From positions 757,501 to 821,500 of the forward strand of contig NZ_CP061091.1 in assembly GCF_017654485.1 (NCBI RefSeq): a DNA stretch of 64,000 bases, in the 5' to 3' direction. A program made the translations under genes and the position numbers. Positions 10,579-18,811 of the stretch are shown piece by piece. This DNA comes from Roseomonas marmotae (GTDB taxonomy: Bacteria; Pseudomonadota; Alphaproteobacteria; Acetobacterales; Acetobacteraceae). The notes under the pieces are model-generated. The model was not told where the DNA came from. It was given only the letters and a program-made list of their open reading frames with translations, and searched no databases. Positions within the stretch are counted from its first letter, which is position 1. The number at the start of each line of letters is the position of its first letter.

Positions 10579-11448
10579 GTGGGGCATGTCAGGGCGGCGT
10601 TGGGCGTCTCGGAGCGCTTCGCCTGCCGCGTGCTGGGCCAGCATCGCTCGACGCAGCGGCAGGCGCCAGGTCTGCCGGACGACGAGGCGACGCTGACGGC
10701 GGCGATCACTGGCCTGGCCCGGCAGTACGGCCGCTACGGCTACCGGCGGATCACGGCGCTGCTGCGGGTGGAGGGCTGGTGCTGCAACCACAAGCGGGTG
10801 GAGCGCATCTGGCGCCGTGAGGGACTGAGGGTGCCGGGCCGGCAGCCCAAACGCGGACGGCTCTGGCTGAACGACGGCTCCTGCATTCGGCTGCGCCCCG
10901 AGCGTCCGCAGCATGTCTGGGCCTACGACTTCGTGGAGGACCGGACGCGCGACGGGCGCAAGCTCCGTATGCTGAACGTGGTGGACGAGTTTACCCGCGA
11001 ATGCCTGGCGATCCGGGTGGCGCGCAAGCTGAACTCCTTCGACGTCATCGACGTGCTGACGGACCTGTTCATCGCCCGCGGCACGCCCGCGCATGTTCGG
11101 TCGGACAACGGCCCTGAGCTCGTGGCCAAGGCCGTGCAGAGCTGGATACACGGCGTGGGCGCGAAGACCGCCTTCATCGATCCCGGCAGCCCCTGGGAGA
11201 ACGGCTACGTGGAGAGTTTCAACGGCAAGCTGCGCGATGAGCTGCTCAACGGCGAGGTGTTCAACTCGCTGGCCGAAGCCAGGGTGCTGATCGAGCAGTG
11301 GCGGGTGCACTACAACACCGCTCGCCCTCATTCCTCGCTCGGCTACAGACCACCCGCCCCGGAGGTGATCATGCCAGGAGAAGCCGGGCCCATGTCCCAT
11401 CCCGGTTCCAGCGGTTCATCGACCCCGCCACTGCCCATGATCCACTAA
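10579..11448 (+). CDS. IS3-family transposase OrfB (DDE integrase domain)
   Basis: Carries the HTH_21 segment (YGRYGYRRITALLRVEGW) and an rve-type integrase core. The DDE residues are Asp in VWAYDFVEDRT, Asp in VRSDNGPELVA, and Glu in WENGYVESFNGKLRDEL. The C-terminal HYNTARPHSSLGYRPPAP is typical of the family. Probably made only as an OrfAB fusion through the GGGAAAC site. The frame opens upstream of the listed GTG, so 10579 is a nominal start. Confidence 0.9.
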   Translation: MGHVRAALGVSERFACRVLGQHRSTQRQAPGLPDDEATLTAAITGLARQYGRYGYRRITALLRVEGWCCNHKRVERIWRREGLRVPGRQPKRGRLWLNDGSCIRLRPERPQHVWAYDFVEDRTRDGRKLRMLNVVDEFTRECLAIRVARKLNSFDVIDVLTDLFIARGTPAHVRSDNGPELVAKAVQSWIHGVGAKTAFIDPGSPWENGYVESFNGKLRDELLNGEVFNSLAEARVLIEQWRVHYNTARPHSSLGYRPPAPEVIMPGEAGPMSHPGSSGSSTPPLPMIH

Positions 11449-11482
11449 AATCTTGCCCGGACCAGTCGATGGGGGCTGGTCA

Positions 11483-11692
11483 GGCTTTTTTCGACTTCGC
11501 CAGCAGCCAGCTCAATGAGGCCCTGGTGCGCCAGCTGCATGCCGGTGCCTTCATGGACAGCGCCGACAACATCGTGCTGGTTGGTGGGCTAGGCACCGGC
11601 AAGACCCATGTCGCAACCGCGCTCGGTGTCCAGGCGGTCGAGCATCACCGCAAGCGCGTGCGGTTCTTCTCCACAGTGGAATTAGTCAATAT
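11483..11692 (+). pseudogene. istB: IS21-family istB helper ATPase, internal fragment
   Basis: About 70 codons in one frame with the IstB signatures FFDFASSQLNEALVRQLH, the Walker A loop VGGLGTGKTHVATALG and RVRFFSTVELVN. Both ends are missing: it starts at the tip of the IS3-family element and homology stops after the VELVN segment. The 130 bases up to the next gene show nothing recognisable. It is the remains of an IS21-type element. Confidence 0.85.
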
Positions 11693-11819
11693 CCTCTCGC
11701 CGGCTGAAGCGGAGGGCCATTCCCGGGGTCATCCCAGTCGGCGCATTCCTGAGCGCCGTTCTGGACGGATTCCAGAAACGGGATGGTTCATGAATGCGGC
11801 AGCGATCTTCCCGGCCGCC

Positions 11820-13601
11820 TCAGCGGCCGATGGCATAGGCCTGCATCAGGCGCGGCGTGGCCGCAGCGATAACGAAGCCGTCCTCCCGCCCCACCGCGCA
11901 GACGCGCCCGAGCGACCATGGGGCTTCCACCTTCACGCGGTGGCCGCGGCGTTCCAGTGCTGCGATGACGCCAGGCCCGAAGCGGTCTTCCACCAGCAGG
12001 CGGCCGGGCTCGAAGGTGCGGGGATAGAATGACTGCGGGAAATGCTTGCTGGTGAAGAGCGGCAGGTCGATGGCCGCCTGCAGGTCGAGCTTGTGGTGCA
12101 GCCGCCGCAGCAGCACGGCGAGCGTCCACTGGTCCTGCTGGTCGCCGCCCGGGGTGCCCATGGCCAGATATCCCTCGCCGTCGCGCGTCACCAGGGTGGG
12201 CGTCAGCGTGGTGCGGGGGCGCGTGCCCGGCCGCACATCGCTGGGCAGTCCGGCTTTTAGCCAGCCCATCTGCCCGCGCGTGGAGATGGAGAAGCCCAGG
12301 CCCGGCACGGCGGGGGAGGATTGCAGCCAGCCGCCGGAGGGCGTGGCGGAGACCATGTTGCCCCAGCGGTCCACGACATCCAGATGCACCGTGTCCCCCC
12401 ATTCCACGGGGAGCGGCGCGAAGGTGGGTTCGCCGAAGCCGATGCCGACCGGCGTTTCCGCCCCGGCCATAGCCAGGATGCGGCGCATGGCATCGGCGGC
12501 GCCGGGCAGGTCGCCCGGCGTCAGGTCGAGAGACGCGGCTTCGCCCACCAGGGCGCGGCGGCGGTCGGCGTATTCGCGCGACAGCAGTGTCTCCAGCGGG
12601 ATGTCCGAGGCGTCGGGGTCGCCGTAGAAGACCTCCCGGTCGGCGTAGGAGAGCTTCATGCACTCCACCACCGTATGCACGAACTGCTCCCCCGCGGGGT
12701 CCATGCCGGCGAGGTCGTAGCCTTCCAGCAGCCGCAGGGTCTGCAGCAGGACGGGGCCCTGGCCCCAGGGGCCGGTCTTGTGCACCGTCACCCCCGCATA
12801 GTTGCGGGACACGGTCGGCTCCACCCGCGCCTGGTAGCGCGCGAAATCCTCGGCGCGCAGCAGGCCGCCATGGCGGCGGCCGCTGGAATCCATCAGCTCC
12901 GCCGTGCGGTAGAAGCGGTCCACGGCCTCGGCCACGAAGCCGCGGTAGAAGGCGTCGCGCGCCGCCTCGATCTGTCGCTCACGGTCCGCGCCGGCGGCCT
13001 CGGCCTCGGCCAGGATACGGCGGTAGGTGGCGGCGATGGCCGGGGTGCGGAAGCGCGCGCGGGGGCGCGGCACCTCGCCGCCGGGCAGCCATATCTCGGC
13101 CGAGCTGGGCCATTCGGCCGGGAAGAATTCGCGCGCGGGCAGGATCGAGGCCGAGACCCGGGGCAGGACGGGGAAGCCATCCTCGGCATAGCCGATCGCG
13201 GCTTCCAGCACGGCGCGCGGGGTCCAGGTGCCGTGGTCGCGCAGCAGCAGCATCCAGGCGTCGAAGGCGCCGGGGACGACGGAGGGCAGCAGGCCGGTGC
13301 CGGGGACCTGCCGCAGCCCGAGTTCCGCGAAGCGCTCCGGCGTGGCGGCCATGGGGAAGGGGCCCTGGCCGCAGATCACCAGGGGTTCCGGCGCTCCATG
13401 GCGCTTCAGGATGATGGGCACCTCGCCGCCCGGCCCGTTCAGGTGCGGCTCCACGATCTGCAGCACGAAGCCTGCGGCGGCGGCGGCATCGAAGGCATTG
13501 CCGCCCCGCTCAAGCACGGACATCCCCACGGCGCTGGCGAGCCAGTGGGTGGTGGCCACGGCCCCGAAGGTGCCGCGGATCTCAGGACGGGTGGTGAACA
13601 T
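11820..13601 (-). CDS. ggt: Gamma-glutamyltransferase family protein
   Basis: A 593-residue N-terminal-nucleophile hydrolase, normal length for the family. The nucleophile is the Thr in WGDTVHLDVVDRWGN (residue 404), where autocleavage would create the large and small subunits. The substrate-side motifs SGGWLQSSPAVPG and GTPGGDQQDQW follow. The N-terminal part shows the usual VATTHWLASAVGMSVLERGG and GNAFDAAAAAGF. No signal peptide is seen, so it is probably cytoplasmic. It may cleave gamma-glutamyl amides or act as an acylase, as relatives do. The gene is divergent from a GntR regulator, with a palindromic site just before its start. Confidence 0.9.
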   Translation of the reverse strand: MFTTRPEIRGTFGAVATTHWLASAVGMSVLERGGNAFDAAAAAGFVLQIVEPHLNGPGGEVPIILKRHGAPEPLVICGQGPFPMAATPERFAELGLRQVPGTGLLPSVVPGAFDAWMLLLRDHGTWTPRAVLEAAIGYAEDGFPVLPRVSASILPAREFFPAEWPSSAEIWLPGGEVPRPRARFRTPAIAATYRRILAEAEAAGADRERQIEAARDAFYRGFVAEAVDRFYRTAELMDSSGRRHGGLLRAEDFARYQARVEPTVSRNYAGVTVHKTGPWGQGPVLLQTLRLLEGYDLAGMDPAGEQFVHTVVECMKLSYADREVFYGDPDASDIPLETLLSREYADRRRALVGEAASLDLTPGDLPGAADAMRRILAMAGAETPVGIGFGEPTFAPLPVEWGDTVHLDVVDRWGNMVSATPSGGWLQSSPAVPGLGFSISTRGQMGWLKAGLPSDVRPGTRPRTTLTPTLVTRDGEGYLAMGTPGGDQQDQWTLAVLLRRLHHKLDLQAAIDLPLFTSKHFPQSFYPRTFEPGRLLVEDRFGPGVIAALERRGHRVKVEAPWSLGRVCAVGREDGFVIAAATPRLMQAYAIGR

Positions 13602-13619
13602 GCGCGCGGCTCCCAACCT

Positions 13620-13645
13620 GGAACCAATCACGATTGGTCCCAATC
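13620..13645. promoter_or_regulatory. Candidate operator in the ggt/GntR divergent region
   Basis: Three half-sites alternate in orientation at exact 8-base intervals: CCAATC (13624), GATTGG (13632), CCAATC (13640). The first two form the near-perfect palindrome GGAACCAATC/GATTGGTCCC. It lies 19 bases upstream of the ggt start, where it would cover the ribosome-binding site or promoter. It is the natural target for the neighbouring GntR regulator, but binding is inferred. Confidence 0.55.
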
Positions 13646-13748
13646 GATATCGCGCCATTCGGGCGCTGCTATTGTTTACGGCAGTAAAGGTCGAAGGAGA
13701 AGCCGGAATATCTTGCCCAGAAATTCGGACTAATCTAGTAAAGGTCCC

Positions 13749-14444
13749 ATGTCTGCCCGCCACGCGCCCGACCGGCTCGAGACCTACCTCCGGGAGGCAG
13801 GGTTGATGCCGGGTGACCGGCTGCTGCCCGAACGCCAACTCACCGCCCTGCTCGGTGTCAGCCGCCGCGCCCTGCGTGAGGCGCTGAGCGAGTTGGAACT
13901 GCATGGCCGCATCTGGCGTGGCGTGGGCCAGGGCACCTTCCTGGGGCCGAAGCCCGCCGGGATGGCGCGGCCGGAGCCACGCGCCCAGGCCAGCACACCC
14001 CTGACCATCATGGAAGCGCGCCTGACGCTGGAGCCCGCGCTGGCCGCGCTGGCCGCCATGAAGGCCACGGCGGAGGATGTGGAAGCCATTGCCCGCGCTG
14101 TCAGGCGTGGCGCCGAGACCCGGGACCAGGAGAGCTGGGGGTTGTGGGATGGCGCCTTCCACGGCGCCATCGCCCATGCCTGCCATAATCCGCTTCTGCT
14201 GGCGGCCTTCGAGGAAGTCGAGGCCAGCCGCGCCATGACGGACTGGGGACGGCTGCGCGCCGCCATCACCACGCCGCCCATGCGCCAGGCCTCGGCGCTG
14301 GAGCACCAGGCGATCTCCGCCGCCATCGCCGGACGCGATGCCGCAGCGGCGCAGCGCGCCATGCGCGCCCATCTTCAATCGGTCCATCTCGCCATCCAGA
14401 GCGAGGGCGCCGGCTGGGACGATCCATTGGAACCGCGGAACTAA
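13749..14444 (+). CDS. GntR-family (FadR subfamily) transcriptional regulator
   Basis: A 231-residue regulator with an N-terminal winged helix (LLPERQLTALLGVSRRALRE, residues 24-45) and the wing GRIWRGVGQGTFLG. The C-terminal helical FCD ligand domain (about 80-225) shows the metal or ligand residues of the family in HGAIAHACHNPLL and EHQAISAAIAGRD. It probably represses ggt and perhaps the downstream receptor gene in response to a small carboxylate. It is divergent from ggt by 147 bases. Confidence 0.88.
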   Translation: MSARHAPDRLETYLREAGLMPGDRLLPERQLTALLGVSRRALREALSELELHGRIWRGVGQGTFLGPKPAGMARPEPRAQASTPLTIMEARLTLEPALAALAAMKATAEDVEAIARAVRRGAETRDQESWGLWDGAFHGAIAHACHNPLLLAAFEEVEASRAMTDWGRLRAAITTPPMRQASALEHQAISAAIAGRDAAAAQRAMRAHLQSVHLAIQSEGAGWDDPLEPRN

Positions 14445-14512
14445 CACGCGGGCCATGACGCCGACACGGGTGCAACCACTAAGCGAGCAGTGCCTCGCAG
14501 GATAACAAGACC

Positions 14513-15508
14513 ATGACCCAACCCCGCCTGTCGCGCCGCGCCGCGCTCTCCCTGCTCGCCGCGCCGGCCGTCACGACCTTTGCTCCTGCCGCCCGGGCGC
14601 AGGACGCCTATCCCAGCCGCCCGGTCAGCATGATCGTGCCCTGGGCGCCGGGTGGGTCCACCGACATCCTGGCGCGGGTGCTGGCGGAACCACTGCGGCT
14701 GGCCTTCGGTCAGCCCTTCGTGGTGGAGAACCGTTCCGGCGCGTCCGGCAATATCGGCTCGTCCTTCGTCGCGCGTTCCGCGCCGGACGGGCAGACGCTG
14801 CTCGTCGGCTCGATGAGCACGCATGCCATGAACGATGCACTGTTCAGCAACATGCCCTTCAATGGCGCGGAGGATTTCACCCCTGTCGCGCTGCTGGCCT
14901 ATGTGCTGAACACCATGGTGGTGCATCCCTCGGTCCCCGCCAACACGGTGCCGGAGTTCATCGCCTATGCAAAGGCGAACCCGGGCAAGATCGCCTATGC
15001 CTCCGCGGGCGCGGGCTCGACCAACCATCTCTGCGCGGCGATGTTCGCGCAGATGGCGGGACTGGACATGGTGCATGTGCCTTATCGCGGCGGCGCTCCG
15101 GCGACGCTGGACACGGTGGCGGGCCAGACGCAGCTCTTCTTCTCCGCGGGCACCCAGACACTGGAACACGTGAACAACGGGCGGCTGAAGCTGCTGGCGG
15201 TGACGGAGGAGAAGCGCTCCGCCCTGCTGCCGGATGTGCCGACGGTGGGCGAGAGCCTGCCGGGCTTCGAGATGGCGGTGTGGTATGGCGCGCTCGGCCC
15301 GAAAGGCATGGCGCCCGCGCTGACGAACCGCCTGAACGCCGAGATGAACAAGGCGCTGATGCTGCCCGACGTGAAGGGCAAGATGGCGTCGATTGGCGTC
15401 GAGGTGGTGAACGAGACCCCGGCCGCCTTCGCCGAGCGGCTGCGCCTGGACGCGGCGAAGTGGCACAAGGTGATCCGGGACCTCGGCATCGACAAGACCG
15501 ATGCCTGA
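14513..15508 (+). CDS. Bug/TctC-family periplasmic substrate-binding protein
   Basis: A 331-residue receptor of the tripartite tricarboxylate transporter class. The N-terminus has a twin-arginine-like signal (SRRAALSLLAAPAV, cleavage near ARAQ at residue 30). The mature part shows Bug signatures PWAPGGSTDILAR, VVENRSGASGN, and the ligand-loop VPYRGGAP. Such proteins bind carboxylates or other small acids. No TctA or TctB membrane genes are adjacent, as is common for this expanded family. Its position after ggt and the regulator suggests a related substrate. Overlaps the next gene by eight bases. Confidence 0.9.
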   Translation: MTQPRLSRRAALSLLAAPAVTTFAPAARAQDAYPSRPVSMIVPWAPGGSTDILARVLAEPLRLAFGQPFVVENRSGASGNIGSSFVARSAPDGQTLLVGSMSTHAMNDALFSNMPFNGAEDFTPVALLAYVLNTMVVHPSVPANTVPEFIAYAKANPGKIAYASAGAGSTNHLCAAMFAQMAGLDMVHVPYRGGAPATLDTVAGQTQLFFSAGTQTLEHVNNGRLKLLAVTEEKRSALLPDVPTVGESLPGFEMAVWYGALGPKGMAPALTNRLNAEMNKALMLPDVKGKMASIGVEVVNETPAAFAERLRLDAAKWHKVIRDLGIDKTDA

Positions 15509-16019
15509 GAACTTGCCTGATCTCGCTGCGGCTTTTGAGGAGGCTTCCCGTGACGGCGACCCGCTGCCGCGGATCCGCGCCGCCGACCGGCTGGCGCGGA
15601 AACTGACGGGGCAACAGCTCTGCACCGCCATGGTCTTCGACCGGCAGGCCATGACGGTGCAGCGCATCTTCAGCTCGCGGCCGTCCGAATATCCGGTCGG
15701 CGGACGCAAGCCGAAGCGGGACACCGACTGGGGGCGGCAGGTGCTGCTGGAGGGCCGCCGTTTCGAAGGTGAGGGTGAGGCCGCGATCCGTGCGCATTTC
15801 GCGGATCATGAGGTGATTCTTGGCCTCGGCCTGCGGAGCATCGTGAATCTTCCCATCCTCGTGGCCGGAGAGTGCCTCGGCACGCTCAACCTGCTCTGGC
15901 CGGAGGAGAGCCTCGATCCCGCGCATATCGCGGCGGCGCGCCTCCTGGCGCTGCTGGCCACGCCCGACTGGATCAGTGGCGGAGGCCCCAGGGGGCGGGA
16001 TCCCGGCACGGCTGCCTGA
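15501..16019 (+). CDS. GAF-domain protein
   Basis: A 172-residue single-domain GAF protein. Residues 35-155 show the fold, with LCTAMVFDRQAMTVQRIFSS and the conserved LGLRSIVNLPILVAGECLGT. No output domain is attached. It overlaps the Bug receptor gene by eight bases and is translated with it. This pairing suggests a small-molecule-sensing or catalytic accessory role in the same pathway. The ligand cannot be told from sequence. Confidence 0.82.
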   Translation: MPENLPDLAAAFEEASRDGDPLPRIRAADRLARKLTGQQLCTAMVFDRQAMTVQRIFSSRPSEYPVGGRKPKRDTDWGRQVLLEGRRFEGEGEAAIRAHFADHEVILGLGLRSIVNLPILVAGECLGTLNLLWPEESLDPAHIAAARLLALLATPDWISGGGPRGRDPGTAA

Positions 16020-16520
16020 TCCCTCCAGAGGCGCGCCATGCGTCGTGAAGCGGTAGCGCGGCCCGCACCCGTGACGATCATGGCCGCTCCTGAAAGCCCG
16101 CGCCGGGCGGTTTCCTGATCCGGCGTGGGTGCCGGGCGGATAAAGAGCGCCGGGCCATGCCCGGCGTCGCAGGCCAGCGCGGACATTGCGCCTTCATCCA
16201 CGACCGGCGCTTGGGGCCGGCCACCGCAAGCTCAACCCGCGTTGCCGCGATCCAGGGCCGGCATCCAGGCTTCCCTGCCTTGGCCGGTCATCCCGGCTGC
16301 CATGAATTGCGACGTCGGAGCCGTCATCGCCTGGCGAGGCATATTCCGCGCTGCGGGGGCAAGGATAAGGGAAGGCCGTGGCCTGGATTATCGCGATGCC
16401 GAATTTCTGAAGCGGTATTCCACCAGTATCTTGCCGCCGCAGAGAGAGGGGTTTTCTGGAAGGCTTGAATAAGCGGAGCAGCATATGACTTCATGAAATG
16501 AGTATCTCGGGGAGGCTCTT
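16020..16520. other. Intergenic region before the Fe-S/flavoprotein operon
   Basis: About 500 bases with no convincing gene. The first 340 bases are GC-rich. The last 120 are distinctly more AT-rich and should hold the promoter of the operon that starts at 16521. The ribosome-binding site GGGGAGG lies at 16509-16515. Confidence 0.6.
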
Positions 16521-17195
16521 TTGAGCGGAAGCGAAATCGCGGCAAAAACAAAGATAAGCTTCATCTTTGACGGGAATCCCCTGCTGGCGGAAGCCGGGGC
16601 ATCCCTGTTGCAGGCCTGGATCGCGGCCGGCCTGCCGCTGACCGAGAATGTCGGCTGCATGGGCCAGGGCGTCTGCGGTGCCTGCCGCGTCCTGGTGCGG
16701 CGGCAGGGCGAGCGCCTCGCCGGCACCGCGCTGGCCTGCGAGACGGAGGTGGAGGAGGGAATGCAGGTCTCCTTCGTGGATCATTTTCCGGCACGACGCC
16801 CGCATGCCTACGACCTCCACGCCCTGACCGACAGCTGGACCGCGCTGGACCAGATCGACGCCGTCTTCCCCGAGGCCAAGAACTGCCGCCATTGCAGTGG
16901 CTGCGACCGCGCCTGCCCCAAGGGAATCGAGGTGCAGCGCATGGTGAACCTCTCCGCGGCGGGGGAGGCCTTCACCGCGGCGGCGCTCTTCGATCAATGC
17001 GTGATGTGCAACCTCTGCGTCGCCGCCTGCCCCGAGAATATCGACCCGGCGCATCTGGGTCAGTTCGTGCGGCGCATGAATGCCTCGCTCACGCTGCGCC
17101 CCGCCGATCTGATCGGCCGGCTGCGAGAGATCGAGCAGGGTCGGCAGCCCATCGACCCGGATGCGCCCGGCGCCAATCCGCCGGTGCAGCCATGA
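16521..17195 (+). CDS. 2Fe-2S/2x[4Fe-4S] electron-transfer protein (SdhB/FrdB-like)
   Basis: A 224-residue iron-sulfur protein starting at TTG (GGGGAGG five bases upstream). The N-terminal plant-type 2Fe-2S domain has C46, C52, C55 and C73. The helical domain then has two complete CxxCxxCxxxCP motifs, at C122/125/128/132 and C160/163/166/170. Succinate dehydrogenase subunits normally have one such site plus a 3Fe-4S site that faces the quinone. Here both sites can hold 4Fe-4S clusters, which fits a soluble relay rather than a quinone reductase. It overlaps the flavoprotein gene by four bases. Confidence 0.88.
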   Translation: MSGSEIAAKTKISFIFDGNPLLAEAGASLLQAWIAAGLPLTENVGCMGQGVCGACRVLVRRQGERLAGTALACETEVEEGMQVSFVDHFPARRPHAYDLHALTDSWTALDQIDAVFPEAKNCRHCSGCDRACPKGIEVQRMVNLSAAGEAFTAAALFDQCVMCNLCVAACPENIDPAHLGQFVRRMNASLTLRPADLIGRLREIEQGRQPIDPDAPGANPPVQP

Positions 17196-18811
17196 GCGGC
17201 GGCATTCCCCATGCCGAGGCCCTGGCATCCTGGCGCGCCCGGATGCCAGCCCCGCCGAAGGCCCTGGCCCTGCCGGTGCCGGAATTGCTCGAGCGCTTCC
17301 ATCCCGACCGCCGGCCCGGCGCCATGGTACCGCTCCGCGTCGGCGCCAGTGCCGGCCTGCCCTGCCGGGTGGAGCTGGCCGCGCTGCTGCAATCCGACTC
17401 CCTGATCGAGGATGTGGACATCGCCGCCGCGCCCATGCTGGATGCGGATGTGCTGGTGATCGGCGGCGGCGGCGCGGGCTGCGTCGCCGCGCTGACGGCG
17501 GCGCGCGCCGGGGCGCGGGTGATCCTGACCACCAAGCTGCGCTTCGGCGACAGCAACACGGTGATGGCGGAGGGCGGCATCCAGGCCGCCGTGGGGGCCG
17601 AGGACAGCCTGCAGCGCCATTTCGAGGACACGCTGCGCGCTGGCCATTTCATCGCCGACAAGGCGCTGGTGGCGGCGCTGGTCTCGGACGGCCCGGCGGT
17701 GATCCGCTGGCTGATCCAGGAGGGCATGAGCTTCGACCTGGCCGAGGGCAGCGAGCGCATGGGCGGCAGCCTGCTGTGCAAGAAGCCCGGCGGCGCCACG
17801 GCGGCACGCCTGCTTTCCTACCGGGACTTCACCGGCCTTGAGATGATGCGGGTGCTGCGGGAGGCCGTGCTGCTGCAGCCCGGCATCACCCTGCTGGACC
17901 GCCATCCGGCGCTGGAGCTGCTGACCGATGACCGCGGGCGCTGCGCCGGCGCCGCGTTGCACGACCTCGGCCTGGGACGCGCCGTGCTGGCCCGCGCCGG
18001 CGCCACGGTGCTGGCCACGGGCGGGGCCGGGCGGCTGCACATCGCGGGCTTCCCCACTTCCAACCACTATGGCGCCACGGCGGATGGGCTGGTGCTGGCC
18101 TATCGCCTCGGCGCCACGCTGCGCGAGGTGGACAGCTTCCAGTACCACCCCACCGGCATCGCCTGGCCGCCGCGCATGCAGGGCCAGCTGGTCAGCGAAG
18201 CCGCCCGTGCCTCCGGCGCTGCCCTGGTCAACGGGCTGGGCGAGCGCTTCGTCGATGAGCTGGGCCCGCGCGACGTGGTATCCGCCGCCATCCTGCGCGA
18301 GATCGCCGAAGGGCGCGGCATCCTCCGTGACGGCCGCCCCGGTGTCTTCCTCGACACGCCGGGGCTTGAGCGGGAGAAGCCCGGCATCCTCGGCAAGAGC
18401 CTGACGACGCTCGCGCATCTCGCCCATCGCGGCGGCTTCGACGCAGCGGAGGAGCCCTTCCTGATCCACCCGACGCTGCACTACCAGAATGGCGGCATCG
18501 TCATCGACCCGGATGGATGGAGCGGCGTGCCCGGCCTGCTTTGCGCGGGCGAGGTGACGGGCGGGCTGCATGGCCGCAACCGCATGATGGGCAATGCCCT
18601 GCTGGAACTGGTGGCCTTCGGCCGCCGCGCCGGGCGCGCCGCCGCCGCCGATGCGCGGGTGGAGCGCCCGCGCAATATCGGGCTGAACCATCTGGCGGAC
18701 TGGCGCCGCGCCCTGATCGCCCAGGGCATGCCGCTGAGCCTCAAGGCGCCGATGATCTTTCCGCCCTACGGCAATTTCAACATGGCGACCGAGCGGGGGA
18801 GGGCGGCATGA
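17192..18811 (+). CDS. Fumarate reductase/succinate dehydrogenase-like flavoprotein
   Basis: A 539-residue FAD protein. An 80-residue leader precedes the Rossmann motif VIGGGGAGCVAAL (GGGGAG 91-96). The active-site set of the family is present: H319 in YHPTG, R360 in GPRDVV, H430 in LHYQNGG and R464 in GRNRMMGN. The His that binds FAD covalently in SdhA is replaced by Asn (N122 in DSNTVMAEGG), as in soluble relatives. The predicted reaction is reduction of an enoate such as fumarate, or oxidation of a succinate-like acid. It is translationally coupled to both neighbours by ATGA overlaps. L-aspartate oxidase is an alternative family label, but the Fe-S and NuoF partners argue against it. Confidence 0.87.
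   Translation: MSGGIPHAEALASWRARMPAPPKALALPVPELLERFHPDRRPGAMVPLRVGASAGLPCRVELAALLQSDSLIEDVDIAAAPMLDADVLVIGGGGAGCVAALTAARAGARVILTTKLRFGDSNTVMAEGGIQAAVGAEDSLQRHFEDTLRAGHFIADKALVAALVSDGPAVIRWLIQEGMSFDLAEGSERMGGSLLCKKPGGATAARLLSYRDFTGLEMMRVLREAVLLQPGITLLDRHPALELLTDDRGRCAGAALHDLGLGRAVLARAGATVLATGGAGRLHIAGFPTSNHYGATADGLVLAYRLGATLREVDSFQYHPTGIAWPPRMQGQLVSEAARASGAALVNGLGERFVDELGPRDVVSAAILREIAEGRGILRDGRPGVFLDTPGLEREKPGILGKSLTTLAHLAHRGGFDAAEEPFLIHPTLHYQNGGIVIDPDGWSGVPGLLCAGEVTGGLHGRNRMMGNALLELVAFGRRAGRAAAADARVERPRNIGLNHLADWRRALIAQGMPLSLKAPMIFPPYGNFNMATERGRAA

Larger units (their letters stand above)
10211..11482 (+). mobile_element. IS3-family insertion sequence (IS407-like)
   Basis: A 1272-bp element with ends TGACCTGCCCCCTT (left) and, read inward from 11482, TGACCAGCCCCCAT. 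It carries overlapping orfA and orfB with a frameshift site. The flanks do not show the short target duplication expected for the family (left CACGAC, right GGCTTT). The left flank is IS66 tnpB and the right flank is istB, so a deletion or recombination has removed one side. Confidence 0.87.

Noticed and set aside
11820..14456. An 878-codon minus-strand frame covering both ggt and the GntR gene
   Set aside because: Only the part from 13601 down shows family similarity. The upper part is the antisense shadow of the GntR gene.
16345..16470. Frame with LDYRDAEFLKRYS, resembling the core of ribosomal protein S18
   Set aside because: Only about 13 residues match, no further S18 sequence follows, and no ribosomal neighbours are present. 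Probably chance.
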